Of a DNA stretch of 48,957 nucleotides, positions 24,101 through 32,897 are shown piece after piece. The position numbers were made by a program, and so were the translations under genes. The stretch is taken from assembly GCA_002409975.1 (NCBI GenBank), contig DHOO01000070.1, positions 4,027 through 52,983 on the forward strand, in the 5' to 3' direction. How positions within the stretch are numbered: position 1 is the stretch's first letter; each line of letters begins with the position of its first letter. Under the pieces are notes generated by a model. That model was not told the DNA's origin, did not search any database, and was given only the letters and a program-made list of their open reading frames with translations. This DNA is from Firmicutes bacterium UBA5388 (GTDB lineage: Bacteria; Bacillota; UBA4882; UBA10575).

Positions 24101-26558
24101 AGTCAAAGAAGAATATAAGCCTAATGCTTATCTTTCGGTCCATCTGCTTCGCCCGCTCCAGTCTTTGGAGAAACATGCGCCAGCCCGAGCTTTTGGCACA
24201 ATTCCTCTACCAGTGGATTGTAGTAGCGCTAAATTAGGGATAAAGCTGGCAACGGCCGAAGAAATCCGACCGCATCAGGAGATCGAAGTAAAAGTGCAAG
24301 TGGAAAACTCTGGGGGTCACGCTTATCTTACGCTGGCTGCGGTTGATGAGGGGATCTGCCAATTAACGGATTATTCTGTGCCAGATCCGACAGCTTTCTT
24401 CTATGGGAAGCGGAGTTTAAGTCTGAACAGCTACGATCTTTATGGATTGCTTCTCCCGGAAGTGGAAGGGATGACAACAGAGAGTTCGCCTGGAGGGGAT
24501 GCCGATCTCCTGGAGGGCGTGAGGAAGCAAAACCTTAACCCTGTTTCTTTACGGCGAGTTAAGCCGGTATCTTTATGGTCTGGGATGGTTTCTCCTGATA
24601 AAAACGGTAACGCTGTCATTAAATTAAAGATTCCACAGTTTAATGGGACCCTTCGTTTGATGGCCGTGGCTTTTGACGCCCACCGCTTTGGCTCAGTTGA
24701 GAGAATAGTAATGGTCCGAGATCCGGTGGTGCTTACTCCAACTTTCCCGCGGTTTGTGGCGCCGAATGACCGGTTTACAGTCCCAGTTTCGATTTTCAAT
24801 GGGACGGGTAAAGCCGGAGAATTTGACCTTAAGTTGATGTCAGAAGGTCCGGTTACAGTTACAAACGCTCCCCAGATTAAAATTAACCTAGCTGACCGGG
24901 AAGAAAAGGTCGTTAACTTTGAGCTACTGGCCGGTAAGGGAATTGGTAAACTTGGTTTCCAACTCCAAGTACAAGGTAACGGAGAAACGTGTAGGATGGA
25001 AGAGGAATTATCACTCCGTCCTCCCGTACCTTTAACCCATGAGCTGAAGTCGGGTTCGATCGGACAGCAGAAACCACTTGTTTTTAAACTGGATGATCAA
25101 TGGATTCCAGGAACGACCGATTATACATTAGTCCTCTCCCCCTTTCCCACCGTGGAATTTACCGGAGGGCTACAGTATTTACTAACCTATCCTTATGGTT
25201 GCGTAGAACAGACTACTTCCAAGTTATTTCCTTTACTCTACTTTGATCAGCTGCTGAGCGCGGTGGAAGGGGGTGCCTTTAAGGGGAACGCCGATTATTA
25301 TATCAGCGAAGGAATTGAAAAAATTGAAGCTATGCAGCTCAGAGACGGCTCTTTTGCCTACTGGCCGGGAGGTAATAGCAGTCATGAATGGAGTTCGGTT
25401 TACACCGCTCATTTTCTGGTCGAGGCCAGAAAGGCTGGTCACTCCGTCTCTGACCGGGTATATAACCGAATGCTCTCCTATTTAAAAACCATCGCGCGTA
25501 GTAGCGAAAGCAATCTCTATCGGCTACAGAGCAAGATCTACGCTCTCTATGTTTTAAGTCTTAATGGGACTCCTGATCTGTCTACGATGGCCTATTGGAA
25601 ACGATACGCCCCTGAAAATATTAGTTCATACTCTCGAGCGCACTTGGCAGCAGCCTATTTCTATACTGGGGACCGGATCACCGCTCGGGCAATACTCCCT
25701 GAATCTTTTGCTGTTGCTGACTTCTCAAGAGAAAGCGGGGGAAACTTTAACTCCTCCCTTCGTTCCGATGCCATTATGCTTAGTGTACTAGCTGATGTGG
25801 AGCCGCAGAATCCATCCGTTTATAAGTTGGTCAACAGAATAACGCAAGCGGCCAAGGGCGGGCGTTGGGGAACAACCCAGGAGAATGCTTTTGCGCTCTT
25901 GGCGCTGGGGAAGATCCTGAAAGAAAAGGGTGAAGGAGAGTATCAGGGAGAAGTTTATCTGGGCAAAGAGAAGATCGCGGATTTTGATAGTACTGAGGAT
26001 TTTATCTTAAACGATCCTCGGCTGGCTGATGGTAAGGTCACAGTGAAGTTAGCTGGGGACGGGGAATGTTACTATTACTTAAAGGCCAGCGGTTTGTTGA
26101 AACGAACCGATGTTCCCGAACATAACACTGGATTACAAGTGACTAGGGAATATCTGGATCGCCATGGGAAGGCGCTGGATGTAAATAACATCAAACAGGG
26201 AGACTTGATTGTCGCTCGGATTACGATCAAACCGCAGCAAAAAGAGTTACATAATATTGGGATTGTTGATTTGCTTCCAGCGGGGTTAGAGATTGAGAAT
26301 CCTCGCTTGGAGAGTAGGGCTGGCATCCCCTGGCTTACAGAAGAATCGGTTAAACCCGATTATCTGGATATTAGGGATGATCGTCTCATTCTGTTTGTTA
26401 GTCTGAATGAAGTCAAGACTTATCAATTTTATTACGCCTTACGGGTGGTAACCTGCGGTCAATTCATTCTCCCGTCGATTAAAGCGGAATGTATGTATTC
26501 TCCGGAAGTCTCCAGCTTTAGCTCGAGTGGCGCCATTAAAGTAGTGCGGGGAGAATGA
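21126..26558 (+). CDS. Bacterial alpha-2-macroglobulin family protein
   Basis: A giant 1810-residue protease-trapping protein of the bacterial alpha-2-macroglobulin family (YfhM/MagD type), expected to sit outside the cytoplasmic membrane and entrap invading proteases. The N-terminal hydrophobic helix (about 22-40, LLVAGLLFVMLVISLSG) anchors it; no lipobox Cys is present, unlike E. coli YfhM. Serial MG domains follow. The bait-like variable stretch lies at about 1105-1150. The intact thioester motif CVEQ is at 1359-1362, and a terpenoid-cyclase-like helical thioester domain follows (about 1340-1640). TTG21126 has GGAGGTGA six bases upstream. The pbpC gene follows 73 bases later, the classic pairing in bacteria with an outer membrane, where PBP1C repairs peptidoglycan after breach. 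Confidence 0.95.
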   Translation: MENKKPVVYEMIKNSSKKGLVSRLLVAGLLFVMLVISLSGSTKNRGKLRLVEVKPAKEISLLTNLTFIFSEDVVEQKDVGVTLTDQLIEFTPSIAGKFRWVTRRELRFLPEVSFLPSTTYKAEINTGLVSAEGKYLSGKRTMDFSTARFQIESTNVSFVTPGDNKGLILQARIGFNYPVSPVELEKSLKIRLPGSNKDLAYTLDTEENSLYFTALSEPLALTEKEQKVTITLPKGFRCVNGQMGLAGEYRYQTILGVKKPLKIINATLKGENSKYWIAIQCSEQVDAETAAGFIEIKPQIDFQVEVEKELLVIKSNQFKAGENYNLRLNSGLPAVNGLPLAKDFVTVITLEDMEPGLNFNSAGRYLSSKGYLNLGLETVNVERVNLEISQIYANNIIPFLNQLDYYNQDYCYNSQLPYLGKLVKSENIEPVSAKNEVVTTPLNLGQYLTTGFKGIFQVAAYNNERRWMNDRKYVIITDLGIVGKMGNDDLIVWVNSLETLAPKERVKVSLISQNNQILAATETNAQGIARFVDFKKLKGDFEPLIILAEEGEDFSFVHLKTSLISTTDFDVQGRENLDEGYEAFVYLDRDIFRPGDEGNLVTIIRGPKAILPPEFPVKLELRQPDGQIFRELVSNTYDRGACEFKLEIPDYAQTGRYRGNVIVGGEIIGKVSFKVEEFMPDRIKVTVLTDRQKYKVGDSCQIKVEGVNLFGPPAAGRRTEVNLRLETSEFIVPAYRSYTFGDQDRSFSAKSDDLGDAKLDANGEAIFTYQFPTGITPPAKLKAIIQATVIEDGGRAVSTYQAVDLYPYENYIGVKPLGKNYCEAGKPLTLKYLVVDPQGTPVKEPELTAEVYRITWNSIYRRDANGRYRYVSEEERRKIHTEKLNQGPGEQTFSYTPRDYGRYQIVITDPKTNARASLFFYASGWGYSPWAMDDPDKIELDLEKEVYKVGDQAQLQIKAPFGGKALVTVERERVYDYWIVDLKENTGVVSIPVKEEYKPNAYLSVHLLRPLQSLEKHAPARAFGTIPLPVDCSSAKLGIKLATAEEIRPHQEIEVKVQVENSGGHAYLTLAAVDEGICQLTDYSVPDPTAFFYGKRSLSLNSYDLYGLLLPEVEGMTTESSPGGDADLLEGVRKQNLNPVSLRRVKPVSLWSGMVSPDKNGNAVIKLKIPQFNGTLRLMAVAFDAHRFGSVERIVMVRDPVVLTPTFPRFVAPNDRFTVPVSIFNGTGKAGEFDLKLMSEGPVTVTNAPQIKINLADREEKVVNFELLAGKGIGKLGFQLQVQGNGETCRMEEELSLRPPVPLTHELKSGSIGQQKPLVFKLDDQWIPGTTDYTLVLSPFPTVEFTGGLQYLLTYPYGCVEQTTSKLFPLLYFDQLLSAVEGGAFKGNADYYISEGIEKIEAMQLRDGSFAYWPGGNSSHEWSSVYTAHFLVEARKAGHSVSDRVYNRMLSYLKTIARSSESNLYRLQSKIYALYVLSLNGTPDLSTMAYWKRYAPENISSYSRAHLAAAYFYTGDRITARAILPESFAVADFSRESGGNFNSSLRSDAIMLSVLADVEPQNPSVYKLVNRITQAAKGGRWGTTQENAFALLALGKILKEKGEGEYQGEVYLGKEKIADFDSTEDFILNDPRLADGKVTVKLAGDGECYYYLKASGLLKRTDVPEHNTGLQVTREYLDRHGKALDVNNIKQGDLIVARITIKPQQKELHNIGIVDLLPAGLEIENPRLESRAGIPWLTEESVKPDYLDIRDDRLILFVSLNEVKTYQFYYALRVVTCGQFILPSIKAECMYSPEVSSFSSSGAIKVVRGE

Positions 26559-26631
26559 GCGAACTAAAGCAGGGTAAAGGGAAAGTATGGGGCTGCCAAA
26601 CCGTGATAAGGATTTATCTACAAGCTAATAG

Positions 26632-29004
26632 GTGATGATGGTGAATTTTCCAGTATTTAAAAGGACAAAGAGTTTTTTGCGAAGATGGTCGGAACGAATG
26701 AATCCCCGTCTTAAATTGGGGTTAGTAGTTTTATTATCCATGCTGATCGTTTTTGAACTGGCAATTTATCTGATTCCTCTGCCCTGGTCGGCTATTCACC
26801 GTCCTTCTTCCACTTTGGTTTTTGATCGAAATACGAAAATACTTCGCGCCTTTACTTCCGAAGACGATATGTGGAGAATCAGAACTTCTTTAGAACAAGT
26901 ATCTCCGCTTTTGCGGCGATATCTTGTTTTTTATGAAGACCGTTGGTTCTATTATCATCCTGGTTTTAACCCGGTAGCTCTAACTAGAGCCTTTATTCAG
27001 AATCTAAGCTCTGGTAAGATCGTCTCTGGAGGGTCGACGCTGACAATGCAAATTGCCAGAATGACCGAGCCGAAGAAGAGGACCTGGTATAATAAAGTCA
27101 TTGAGCTTTTCCGTGCCCTTCAGTTAGAACGAAGGTTTAGTAAAAACCAGTTGTTAGAGATCTATTTTAACATTGCGCCCTATGGCGGTAATATCGAGGG
27201 GGTGGCGGCTGCTTCTTGGCTCTATTTTAGTAAAGAGCCTTCGCAATTAAGTCCGGGGGAAGCGGCTCTACTGGCGGTGATTCCCAATTCGCCTTCGCAG
27301 TTACGTCCGGATCTTTATCCGAAACGAGCGCAAAAGGCAAGGGATAAAGTGCTAACACGTCTTTTTGCTCGTAATATGATTAGCGCCGATGAGTATCAAG
27401 AAGCATTAAGCGAGGAGCTACCTACTACCCGTCAGAATTGGCCCTTTATTGCTCCTCATTTCAGCCAAGGGATCAGCAATCGTTACCCACAGGAATCCAG
27501 GATTTATACCACCATTGATCTTAATTTGCAGGTTTTTGTGGAGGAATTGTTGGCTGTTGAGGTAAAAAGCTTAAAAAGTAAAGGGATTACTAATGCGGCA
27601 GCCGTGATTATTGATAATCGGTCACATCAACTTTTGGCGGCAGTTGGCTCGGTCGAATTCTTTAATGAGAGAGACAAGGGTCAGGTTAATGGCTATTTGG
27701 CCTCGCGTTCTCCGGGGTCTGCCTTAAAACCGTTTGTCTATGCCCTAGGTCTGGAAAAGGGGCTAATTACCCCGCAACACTATTTATCAGACGTCCCGGT
27801 GGTTTTTTCCGGCTATAGTCCGGAGAATTATGACCGGACTTATACCGGGTTGATCTCGGCCCGGGAGGCTTTAAAAAGATCACTAAATGTTCCAGCTGTA
27901 GATTTGCTGGCGACTTTAGGCGGAGAGGCGCTTTATGAACTATTAAGGAAAGCTGGCTTTACAACTATTACTCCGGTTAACCACTATGGACTGCCCATGG
28001 TGTTAGGTGGTTGTGAAGTTAATCTTTTAGAACTAACTTCCCTTTATTCCTCTTTGGCTTGCGCAGGCACATTTTATGCGCCTCAAACCAGATTAGGGCA
28101 GAGCATATCTTCTCCGCAGAACCTATTCTCTCCTGGGGTGGCTTTCGTCATTACTCAAATCCTAGCGGAGGTGCGTCGTCCTGATCTTCCGACTTGTTGG
28201 GAGTTTTCTTCTCTCCCGAAAGTAGCTTGGAAGACCGGCACTTCCTATGGTCACAAGGATGCTTGGAGCATCGGCTATGATCCTAGATATACAGTTGGGG
28301 TATGGGTGGGGAATTTTTCGGGAGAAGGGAAAGCTGGTCTCATCGGCGCCGAGACGGCGGCTCCGCTCCTCTTTGATATTTTCAATAAACTAAGCAGTAA
28401 CACTACTGTCCATTGGTTCCCGCAACCCTCGACGGTAGCAGTTAGAGAAGTCTGCGCCCTTAGCGGGCAAAAACCGGGTCCACATTGCGATATTTTAATT
28501 TCCGATTTTTTTCTGACTGACTGTTCCTCAGATGTGGAATGTACCTTCCATCAAACCTATTTACTCGATCCGGTTACTGGTTATCGTTTGCCGCCTCATT
28601 ATTATTCATCAGCCAAGAAAGTCTTGGAAAAGATATATCTTCAGTATCCGCCGCGGATTGCTTCCTGGTTGGAGATGAACGGGCAACCAGTAGAGAAGCT
28701 CCCCCCCTTATTGCCGGATTGGCAGAAGCTAATTCCCGGTGGGGCGCCGGTTGTCCGTTCTCCATCTCCTGATTATATTTATCAAATCCGTCTTGGCGTT
28801 CCTACAGAGTATCAGAAGATCTGTTTGGAAGCGGCTTCCTCTAATGATGTTCATAAGCTTTATTGGTTTATCGACGGTGAACTTCTGGGCACGACAAAGC
28901 CGGGGGAGCGGTTGTTTTACTCTCCAAAAACTGGTGAACATCAAGTTATCTGTCAGGACGACCGGGGGAGAAGCACCGAGGTAAAGATGGTTATTAGAGA
29001 ATAG
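26632..29004 (+). CDS. pbpC: Penicillin-binding protein 1C (bifunctional glycosyltransferase/transpeptidase)
   Basis: A class A penicillin-binding protein of about 790 residues that polymerises and cross-links peptidoglycan outside the inner membrane. The N-terminal membrane anchor lies at about 25-48. The GT51 glycosyltransferase has its catalytic Glu in FYEDRWFYYHPG (about 101-112) and the GGSTLTMQ motif (about 134-141). The transpeptidase has SALK (SxxK) at about 365, SLN at about 422 and KTGTS near 536. The C-terminal BiPBP_C domain (about 700-790) is specific to PBP1C. The ribosome site is weak and several starts (GTG26632, ATG26635, ATG26638) overlap it. Its position behind alpha-2-macroglobulin supports a shared cell-envelope defence role. 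Confidence 0.95.
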   Translation: MMMVNFPVFKRTKSFLRRWSERMNPRLKLGLVVLLSMLIVFELAIYLIPLPWSAIHRPSSTLVFDRNTKILRAFTSEDDMWRIRTSLEQVSPLLRRYLVFYEDRWFYYHPGFNPVALTRAFIQNLSSGKIVSGGSTLTMQIARMTEPKKRTWYNKVIELFRALQLERRFSKNQLLEIYFNIAPYGGNIEGVAAASWLYFSKEPSQLSPGEAALLAVIPNSPSQLRPDLYPKRAQKARDKVLTRLFARNMISADEYQEALSEELPTTRQNWPFIAPHFSQGISNRYPQESRIYTTIDLNLQVFVEELLAVEVKSLKSKGITNAAAVIIDNRSHQLLAAVGSVEFFNERDKGQVNGYLASRSPGSALKPFVYALGLEKGLITPQHYLSDVPVVFSGYSPENYDRTYTGLISAREALKRSLNVPAVDLLATLGGEALYELLRKAGFTTITPVNHYGLPMVLGGCEVNLLELTSLYSSLACAGTFYAPQTRLGQSISSPQNLFSPGVAFVITQILAEVRRPDLPTCWEFSSLPKVAWKTGTSYGHKDAWSIGYDPRYTVGVWVGNFSGEGKAGLIGAETAAPLLFDIFNKLSSNTTVHWFPQPSTVAVREVCALSGQKPGPHCDILISDFFLTDCSSDVECTFHQTYLLDPVTGYRLPPHYYSSAKKVLEKIYLQYPPRIASWLEMNGQPVEKLPPLLPDWQKLIPGGAPVVRSPSPDYIYQIRLGVPTEYQKICLEAASSNDVHKLYWFIDGELLGTTKPGERLFYSPKTGEHQVICQDDRGRSTEVKMVIRE

Positions 29005-29046
29005 TCGTTACAAAATCGTTTACTTCAGGGCTAGAATCTAGTGGTC

Positions 29047-29055
29047 TGGTATAAT
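29047..29055 (+). promoter_or_regulatory. Extended -10 promoter of the HAD/FRG pair
   Basis: TGGTATAAT is an extended -10 element (TGnTATAAT) in the gap after pbpC. No convincing -35 box is present, as is usual for this class. Confidence 0.55.
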
Positions 29056-29143
29056 AAGAAAGAATCAGTAAACAAGAGAATTGCCAAACGCTAAATTATG
29101 ATTGAAGAATAAAGGGCTTACAACCGTAGATAGGAGGATTTTT

Positions 29144-29839
29144 GTGTCGCACTATCGCTTTATCATGTTTGATCTTGATGGCACCTTAACCGATCCTGGT
29201 GAAGGGATTATCAACTCTACTCTTTTTGCTTTAGCTCGCTTTGGAATTCAAGAAGACCCTCTTAAGCTTAAGAGGTTTATCGGTCCGCCTTTAATTGATT
29301 CGTTTATGAGGTACTATGGGTTTAATGAGGAAAAGGCCAGGAAAGCAGTGGAGTTTTACCGGGTTTATTATCGAGAGAAGGGAATCTTCGAGAATCATCT
29401 TTACCCTGGCATTTCAGGATTACTTAAAACTTTAACGGAGCGGGGCAAAATACTTGTGCTTGCGACCTCAAAACCGACCGTTTTTGCCCGCCAGATCTTG
29501 GAGCATTTTGAAATTGCCCGTTATTTCGAAGAAGAACTGGTTGTTGGTAGTTATCTGGACGGAAGACGGGCAGTCAAGGCGGAAGTAATTAGAACTGCTT
29601 TACTTCTTCTGGGTGGGGACGGAGAGAACACGGTCATGGTGGGCGATCGTAAATTTGATATTCTTGGCGCTAAAGCGAACGCCATCGATTCTATCGGAGT
29701 TACCTTTGGTTATGGAGAGCAAGACGAGATTGAACTGGCTGGACCTACTCAGATGGCTCATTCTGTGGAGGAGCTGGGTGAGCTGTTAGTAGGAAATAGG
29801 CCAAACATCTTTTCAAAGTGGATGGGAGTGAGAAGATAA
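29144..29839 (+). CDS. HAD-superfamily hydrolase (phosphoglycolate phosphatase-like)
   Basis: A HAD phosphatase of 231 residues. Motif I is MFDLDGTLTD (about 7-16, both nucleophile and acid/base Asp present). Motif II is the Thr or Ser in LATSKP (about 104-109), and motifs III/IV are Lys near 146 and MVGDRKFDILGA (about 165-176). The cap domain between motifs I and II is of the Gph/PpaX type. GTG29144 is chosen because AGGAGG lies six bases upstream and the family starts just before RFIMFDLDG; the frame is open further up to 29102. The substrate could be phosphoglycolate, pyrophosphate or another small phosphate. It is followed one base later by the FRG gene. Confidence 0.9.
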   Translation: MSHYRFIMFDLDGTLTDPGEGIINSTLFALARFGIQEDPLKLKRFIGPPLIDSFMRYYGFNEEKARKAVEFYRVYYREKGIFENHLYPGISGLLKTLTERGKILVLATSKPTVFARQILEHFEIARYFEEELVVGSYLDGRRAVKAEVIRTALLLLGGDGENTVMVGDRKFDILGAKANAIDSIGVTFGYGEQDEIELAGPTQMAHSVEELGELLVGNRPNIFSKWMGVRR

Positions 29840-29840
29840 A

Positions 29841-30647
29841 ATGGAGATTAGAGAAAATGAGGTCGTCGTTCACAGTTGGAGTGAGGTATGTGAGCGCTTA
29901 TATGATGATGCCTGGAAACCGGAGCTCGGTAGATTTCGCAGTAACTATGCTTTTCGTGGTTTGGCGGATAAAAGTTATCGGTTAAAAAATAGTTTTATTC
30001 GGGTCTGCCAGAATAACCCACATTTGGAATACCATATGCTGCGGAATTTTAAAAAGTACGGACAGTTTAATGATCCTAGTATGGTCTCCTCCGACTGGCG
30101 ACTGATGACTCTGGCCCAACACCACGGTCTACCGACGAGATTAATGGATTGGACTTATTCGCCCTTTGTGGCGTTGCATTTTGCCACCGATGATACTTCA
30201 AAATATGCTCAGGACGGTATTATTTGGCAGGTTGATTATGTGCAGGTAAACAAGTTGCTCCCTGAGCCGTTGAAAGGAGTTATGGAGCAGGTTGGAGCCA
30301 ATGCTTTTACAGTTGAAATGATAGAAGAAGCAGTCCCTACTTTGCAGGATTTTGACGCCTTCCATCATGAAGACCATGACCTGGTCATCTTCTTTGAACC
30401 ACCGTCACTCGATTCACGGATCATCAATCAATTTGCTTTCTTTTCTGTCATGTCTACTGCTACCGGCTGCCTTGATGATTGGCTTTCTCATTATCCTGAA
30501 CTTTATCGACGGATTATTATCCCCCATGAACTGAAATGGGAGATCCGGGATAAACTTGATCAGGCCAATATTACCGAACGCATTCTCTTTTCAGGTCTGG
30601 ACGGTTTGGCTAAATGGCTCTTACGCCACTATACGCCTCGTAGTTAA
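29841..30647 (+). CDS. FRG-domain protein
   Basis: A 268-residue soluble protein with an FRG domain, named for its Phe-Arg-Gly motif, here YAFRGLADKSYRLKNSFIRV (about 34-53). A second conserved block is LAQHHGLPTRLMDWTYSPFV (about 91-110), followed by ALHFATDD. FRG proteins are found in bacteria and phages, sometimes in defence or mobile regions, and the molecular activity is unknown. The ATG lies one base after the stop of the HAD gene, so translation is likely coupled. No membrane segment or signal peptide is seen. Confidence 0.88.
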   Translation: MEIRENEVVVHSWSEVCERLYDDAWKPELGRFRSNYAFRGLADKSYRLKNSFIRVCQNNPHLEYHMLRNFKKYGQFNDPSMVSSDWRLMTLAQHHGLPTRLMDWTYSPFVALHFATDDTSKYAQDGIIWQVDYVQVNKLLPEPLKGVMEQVGANAFTVEMIEEAVPTLQDFDAFHHEDHDLVIFFEPPSLDSRIINQFAFFSVMSTATGCLDDWLSHYPELYRRIIIPHELKWEIRDKLDQANITERILFSGLDGLAKWLLRHYTPRS

Positions 30648-30674
30648 CAGGCTTTGATCTTATATTTGACCTTT

Positions 30675-31136
30675 CTATTTTAAACCTTGTCTCTGTTTTA
30701 ATAACCATTGAAGAGTGAGCGCCACCACTAGACCATAGGTCATCGAAGCTAAAAAGTTGGTAACTGCTGAGCCTAATGAAACAGTTTTTAGCCTAGGAAT
30801 TTTAAAAAGTAAGGTAATTGCATAGGAAAAGAACCAGATTCCGGCGCCAAAATGAATTCCTTTAATTAGAAAACGGGGATTTGGCGCAAAAGAAGTTAGG
30901 TAGGTGAAAACAACTCCTAAAGTCGCGCTAAAACCGAGATAAACTAGATAGGTAACTACGAACTCCCAAAAACCTCGGGGAAAATGTCCGAAAACAAAAG
31001 TGCCGGCGAAGTCGACAAACCGAAGGCTTCCTATTTTGAAGAGGTAAATCAACAGTAGGTTTACTGGCGTAGCGGCGATACCGCCAGCTAATCCGGCAAG
31101 TAAGCCGCTGGTATATTTGTCTTTCAAATTTGACAC
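30675..31136 (-). CDS. Small integral membrane protein, function unknown
   Basis: A 153-residue protein with four predicted membrane helices (about 10-32, 53-80, 92-112 and 123-145). It has glycine-rich packing motifs (GLLAGLAGGIAATPVN near the N-terminus) and a basic C-terminus. I do not recognise a characterised family; it resembles YqhR-like or DUF-type membrane proteins only in general form. The gene is convergent with the FRG gene, 27 bases apart, and no terminator was seen between them. The start at 31136 has AGAGGTG before it. Confidence 0.75.
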   Translation of the reverse strand: MSNLKDKYTSGLLAGLAGGIAATPVNLLLIYLFKIGSLRFVDFAGTFVFGHFPRGFWEFVVTYLVYLGFSATLGVVFTYLTSFAPNPRFLIKGIHFGAGIWFFSYAITLLFKIPRLKTVSLGSAVTNFLASMTYGLVVALTLQWLLKQRQGLK

Positions 31137-31380
31137 CTCTGTGTGGATAATAAGAGGCTGAGTTTAAGCCCTTTCAAAGTTGAATAATCTAATAATAGTA
31201 TCTCAATGAAGAAGAAAAAAATCCTTAAATATCTATTTTAGTCCGCTTTTCTCTGGAAAGGCAGCCCCGATAGATTTATTTTGAGTCCTAAGTTCTTTTA
31301 TTTATAATGAAAACATTATCTGATCTGATATCCAGTTTTACTCTCTTATTAAGGTCAGTAATCGAAAAGCTCTTGCCCTG
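31137..31380. other. Intergenic stretch, nothing seen
   Basis: This AT-rich stretch between the membrane-protein gene and repeat copy D contains no convincing frame, hairpin or promoter; the minus-strand promoter of 30675-31136 must lie here. Confidence 0.4.
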
Positions 31381-31564
31381 AGGAATTGCCTAATTCAATT
31401 ATTTAACATTTTGCCACATATCTGATTTCGTGACTAATCGATCTATACCAGGGGAAACGCTATCGCAAGCTTTCACGATTTCCCTTGGTGTGTATAGATG
31501 TCACGAATTCAGATTAATATATTGATATTCCCACTAGGAATTGTCTAATCTTTGACAATTCCCT
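31381..31564 (+). repeat. MITE-like repeat, copy D (short form)
   Basis: The left end starts AGGAATTGCCTAATTC, the right end is TTGACAATTCCCTC. The interior 31423-31517 is nearly identical to the structured core of copy C (13610-13708): GTGACTAATCGATCTATACC, then GGGGAAACGCTATCGCAAGC, then the inverse arms ending at TGTCAC. About 85 bases of copy C near the right end are missing. Confidence 0.82.
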
Positions 31565-31604
31565 CATCCAGGAAAATATAAACATATTACAAAGATAATT
31601 TTTT

Positions 31605-31633
31605 ATAAAAGCCACCATTATAGTGGCTTTTAT
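31605..31633. terminator. Bidirectional hairpin
   Basis: ATAAAAGCCAC (31605-31615) and GTGGCTTTTAT (31623-31633) form a perfect 11-base stem with U-rich flanks on both strands. Confidence 0.7.
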
Positions 31634-31657
31634 GTTTACAAAGCAACTTTATTAAAC

Positions 31658-31690
31658 AGGCTGTTCCAAAATTCCTGGAACAGCCTTTTA
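31658..31690 (+). terminator. GGCTGTTCC-type terminator hairpin
   Basis: AGGCTGTTCCA (31658-31668) pairs with TGGAACAGCCT (31676-31686), followed by TTT. The same stem sequence recurs in hairpins at 36633-36666 and 42874-42910. Confidence 0.7.
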
Positions 31691-31746
31691 AAAAAACTTT
31701 TGCAAAAAGAAGGATATTAAGGAAAGATGTCTAATTAATATATAAA

Positions 31747-31777
31747 CGCTAACGTGAGCGCTAACGGTAACGCTCAC
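31747..31777 (+). promoter_or_regulatory. Candidate operators of the second LacI regulator
   Basis: GTGAGCG (31754-31760) and CGCTCAC (31771-31777) form a perfect inverted repeat. Within and before it, CGCTAACG occurs twice directly (31747-31754, 31759-31766) and GGTAACG once inverted. A TATAAA (31741-31746) that could be a -10 box adjoins, so a bound repressor would block it. Confidence 0.65.
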
Positions 31778-31802
31778 AAATTTGAGTGAAAAGTGATGAT
31801 TT

Positions 31803-32849
31803 ATGAATACCACAATGAAAGATATTGCGAAAATAGCCGGAGTATCTATTAATACAGTATCTCGCGCGTTGAATGATAAACCGGAGATCAACGAAAAGAC
31901 CAGGCGGCGTATTAAAAGGATTGCCCGTGAGTTAAATTATACTCCCAATAGTATTGCCGCGTCACTTGCTTCCCGCAAGACAAAAACGATCGGCCTAATA
32001 ATCCCTGACATTTGCGATCCGTTTTTTGCGCAGCAAGCAAGGGGTGTTGAGGATACAGCAAAGGAAGAAGGCTATTCCGTTATTCTTTTAAATACGGATG
32101 AAATCTCCGAGGCTGAACTGAAGGCTGTCGCTACCCTGCGTAGTATTCGAGTGGCTGGACTGATGTTGACATCGGTTTTTCCGGGAACAGATCACATTGA
32201 GAACCTTAACAAGCAAAAGGTTCCGTTGGTATTGCTTAACCGGCGTTGCCAGGAGATTGATACTAATTATGTGATTAACGACAATCAAAAAGGCGCTTAT
32301 AAAGCTACTAAGCACTTGATTAAACTTGGTCATAAAAAGATCGGAGTTATCTTGGGCCCGCAAAGAATAACCAGTGTTCTGGATCGCTACGTTGGTTATA
32401 AGAAAGCGATGGCCGAAGCAGGAATAGAACTATCCGAAAAATATATTGTCTACGGTGAAAATTTGAAACCCAGCACAGGAGAGATCCTTGCGGAACAATT
32501 ATTGCGGAATAACCCGAGACCAACAGCAATTCTGGCTTACTGCGATAGTTTAGCAATTGGCGCTTATGCCGCTGCCAGAAACATGGGATTATCAATCCCA
32601 GAAGAGCTGGCTTTAGTCGGTTATGATGATATTCCGTATGCTCAGTACTTTGAAATTCCATTGACCACTGTTGCTCAACCAGCCTATAACATGGGGAAAG
32701 CAGCTTGTAAAATTATTTTAGAAAAAATTAAGTTAGGGGGCGATGAGAAAGATTTAGAATCTCAGCATATTGTTTTTGAACCCGAGTTGGTAATTCGAAA
32801 GTCTTGTGGAGCCCAGGTCCAGATAGAGAGTAGTTGGTCTGATTATTAA
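31803..32849 (+). CDS. LacI-family transcriptional regulator (second sugar locus)
   Basis: A sugar-responsive repressor of about 348 residues. The LacI helix-turn-helix (MKDIAKIAGVSINTVSRALN, residues 5-24) and hinge region (PNSIAASLASRKT) are intact. The effector domain includes IGLIIPDICDPFF (about 63-75) and ALVGYDDIPYA near 270. ATG31803 gives MNTTMKDIA; ATG31815 would give the bare family start. Palindromic sequences 25-55 bases upstream suggest autoregulation and control of the cupin/transport genes that follow on the same strand. It is about 35% like the first LacI protein by eye, so not a recent duplicate. Confidence 0.94.
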   Translation: MNTTMKDIAKIAGVSINTVSRALNDKPEINEKTRRRIKRIARELNYTPNSIAASLASRKTKTIGLIIPDICDPFFAQQARGVEDTAKEEGYSVILLNTDEISEAELKAVATLRSIRVAGLMLTSVFPGTDHIENLNKQKVPLVLLNRRCQEIDTNYVINDNQKGAYKATKHLIKLGHKKIGVILGPQRITSVLDRYVGYKKAMAEAGIELSEKYIVYGENLKPSTGEILAEQLLRNNPRPTAILAYCDSLAIGAYAAARNMGLSIPEELALVGYDDIPYAQYFEIPLTTVAQPAYNMGKAACKIILEKIKLGGDEKDLESQHIVFEPELVIRKSCGAQVQIESSWSDY

Positions 32850-32897
32850 TTTTAATTTAGAAAAAACAAGGGATTATTAAGGGGGATTAAGATTAAG

